From the NCBI RefSeq assembly GCF_020386975.1, contig NZ_JABFNK010000005.1, positions 372,001 to 436,000 on the forward strand: a stretch of 64,000 bases of DNA, read 5' to 3'. The notes below the pieces were generated by a model. The model saw nothing but the letters and a program-made list of their open reading frames with translations. It was not told where the DNA came from and did not search any database. Positions 63,838 through 64,000 of the stretch are shown here, in pieces (position 1 is the first letter of the stretch; each line of letters begins with the position of its first letter). Position numbers and translations under genes: made by a program. Source of the stretch: Thermococcus bergensis (GTDB lineage: Archaea > Methanobacteriota_B > Thermococci > Thermococcales > Thermococcaceae).

Positions 63838-64000
63838 TTCTTTTCCACTCTTTCAGCAGTGCGGATACAAGGTTGAGGACTATCGGGCCGATTATTAGGC
63901 CTTTAACTCCAAATGCCCATGCCCCACCGATCATTCCAACCAAGACCATTATCTCGTCTAGCTTGGCTTCTTTTGCGACTAATTTTGGCCTTATTGTAAA
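63818..64000 (-). CDS. AI-2E/PerM-family membrane transporter, C-terminal fragment
   Basis: The last 60 residues of a protein that enters from the right edge. VGMIGGAWAFGVKGLIIGPI followed by VLNLVSALLKEWKR is the conserved C-terminal end of the AI-2E exporter/PerM family of membrane proteins. It overlaps the end of pncA by 20 bp on the opposite strand. Confidence 0.75.
   Translation of the reverse strand, partial: FTIRPKLVAKEAKLDEIMVLVGMIGGAWAFGVKGLIIGPIVLNLVSALLKEWKRIKAQQS

Overview
This window is chromosome from a hyperthermophilic euryarchaeon of the order Thermococcales. The evidence is a euryarchaeal histone, a Cdc6/Orc1 gene followed by both subunits of DNA polymerase D, TFB and Gar1, an ADP-dependent glucokinase, mannosyl-3-phosphoglycerate synthase, GGTG-type ribosome binding sites and BRE/TATA promoters. 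The glucokinase reads very much like the Thermococcus litoralis enzyme as I remember it, and the background is AT-rich, so a low-GC Thermococcus of the litoralis/sibiricus type is the best guess.

Layout. 1-4.8 kb holds solute and sugar genes, gcvH and an MFS pump. 5.9-8.8 kb is leuS, whose body is far more GC-rich than its neighbours. 9.5-9.8 kb carries tRNA-Asp and an unlinked 5S rRNA gene. 9.9-14.5 kb holds homoserine dehydrogenase, a ZPR1-like protein, SepF, a histone and a phosphodiesterase. 14.5-18.5 kb is an IS-riddled gar1-tfb locus. 18.6-28.1 kb is the replication block: a TIP49-like ATPase, a short putative origin, cdc6, polB and polC. 28-37.5 kb holds tRNA-Gln between two insertion sequences, then argF, thyX, an ACT-domain protein, an NhaC antiporter, a HIT protein and phosphoglycerate mutase. 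37.6-51.4 kb is a cobamide salvage cluster: cobD, cbiB, cobZ, cobS, cobY, cobQ, btuF, cobT and a broken cbiZ. A radical-SAM/ABC-transporter operon interrupts this cluster at 41.6-44.8 kb. 51.5-64 kb holds ribosomal protein L10e (uL16), an S-layer-like protein, three MFS pumps, a RecJ-like DHH protein, L-asparaginase, a PadR regulator and nicotinamidase.

Mobile DNA. Seven full insertion sequences are present: three copies of an 869-bp IS4/IS5-type element with 10-bp target duplications, three copies of a 932-bp IS982 element with 7-8-bp duplications, and one 773-bp IS6-type element. There is also one ~196-bp MITE that appears to derive from the IS6-type element. Two IS982 copies cut genes in half: tfb, inside the second cyclin repeat, and cbiZ. 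The transposases of the 869-bp and 932-bp elements are each split by a -1 frame change at an identical A7-G run in all six copies, which looks like programmed frameshifting.

Most interesting points. (1) A RiPP-like operon: a 51-codon peptide with a Cys-containing tail, a radical SAM/SPASM enzyme with a PqqD-like N-terminus, and an ABC exporter. (2) A 15-bp palindrome (TGGAYAAWTTRTCCA) at every promoter of the intact cobamide genes, which predicts a cobalamin regulon. (3) A tfb gene destroyed by an IS. (4) A mosaic leuS.
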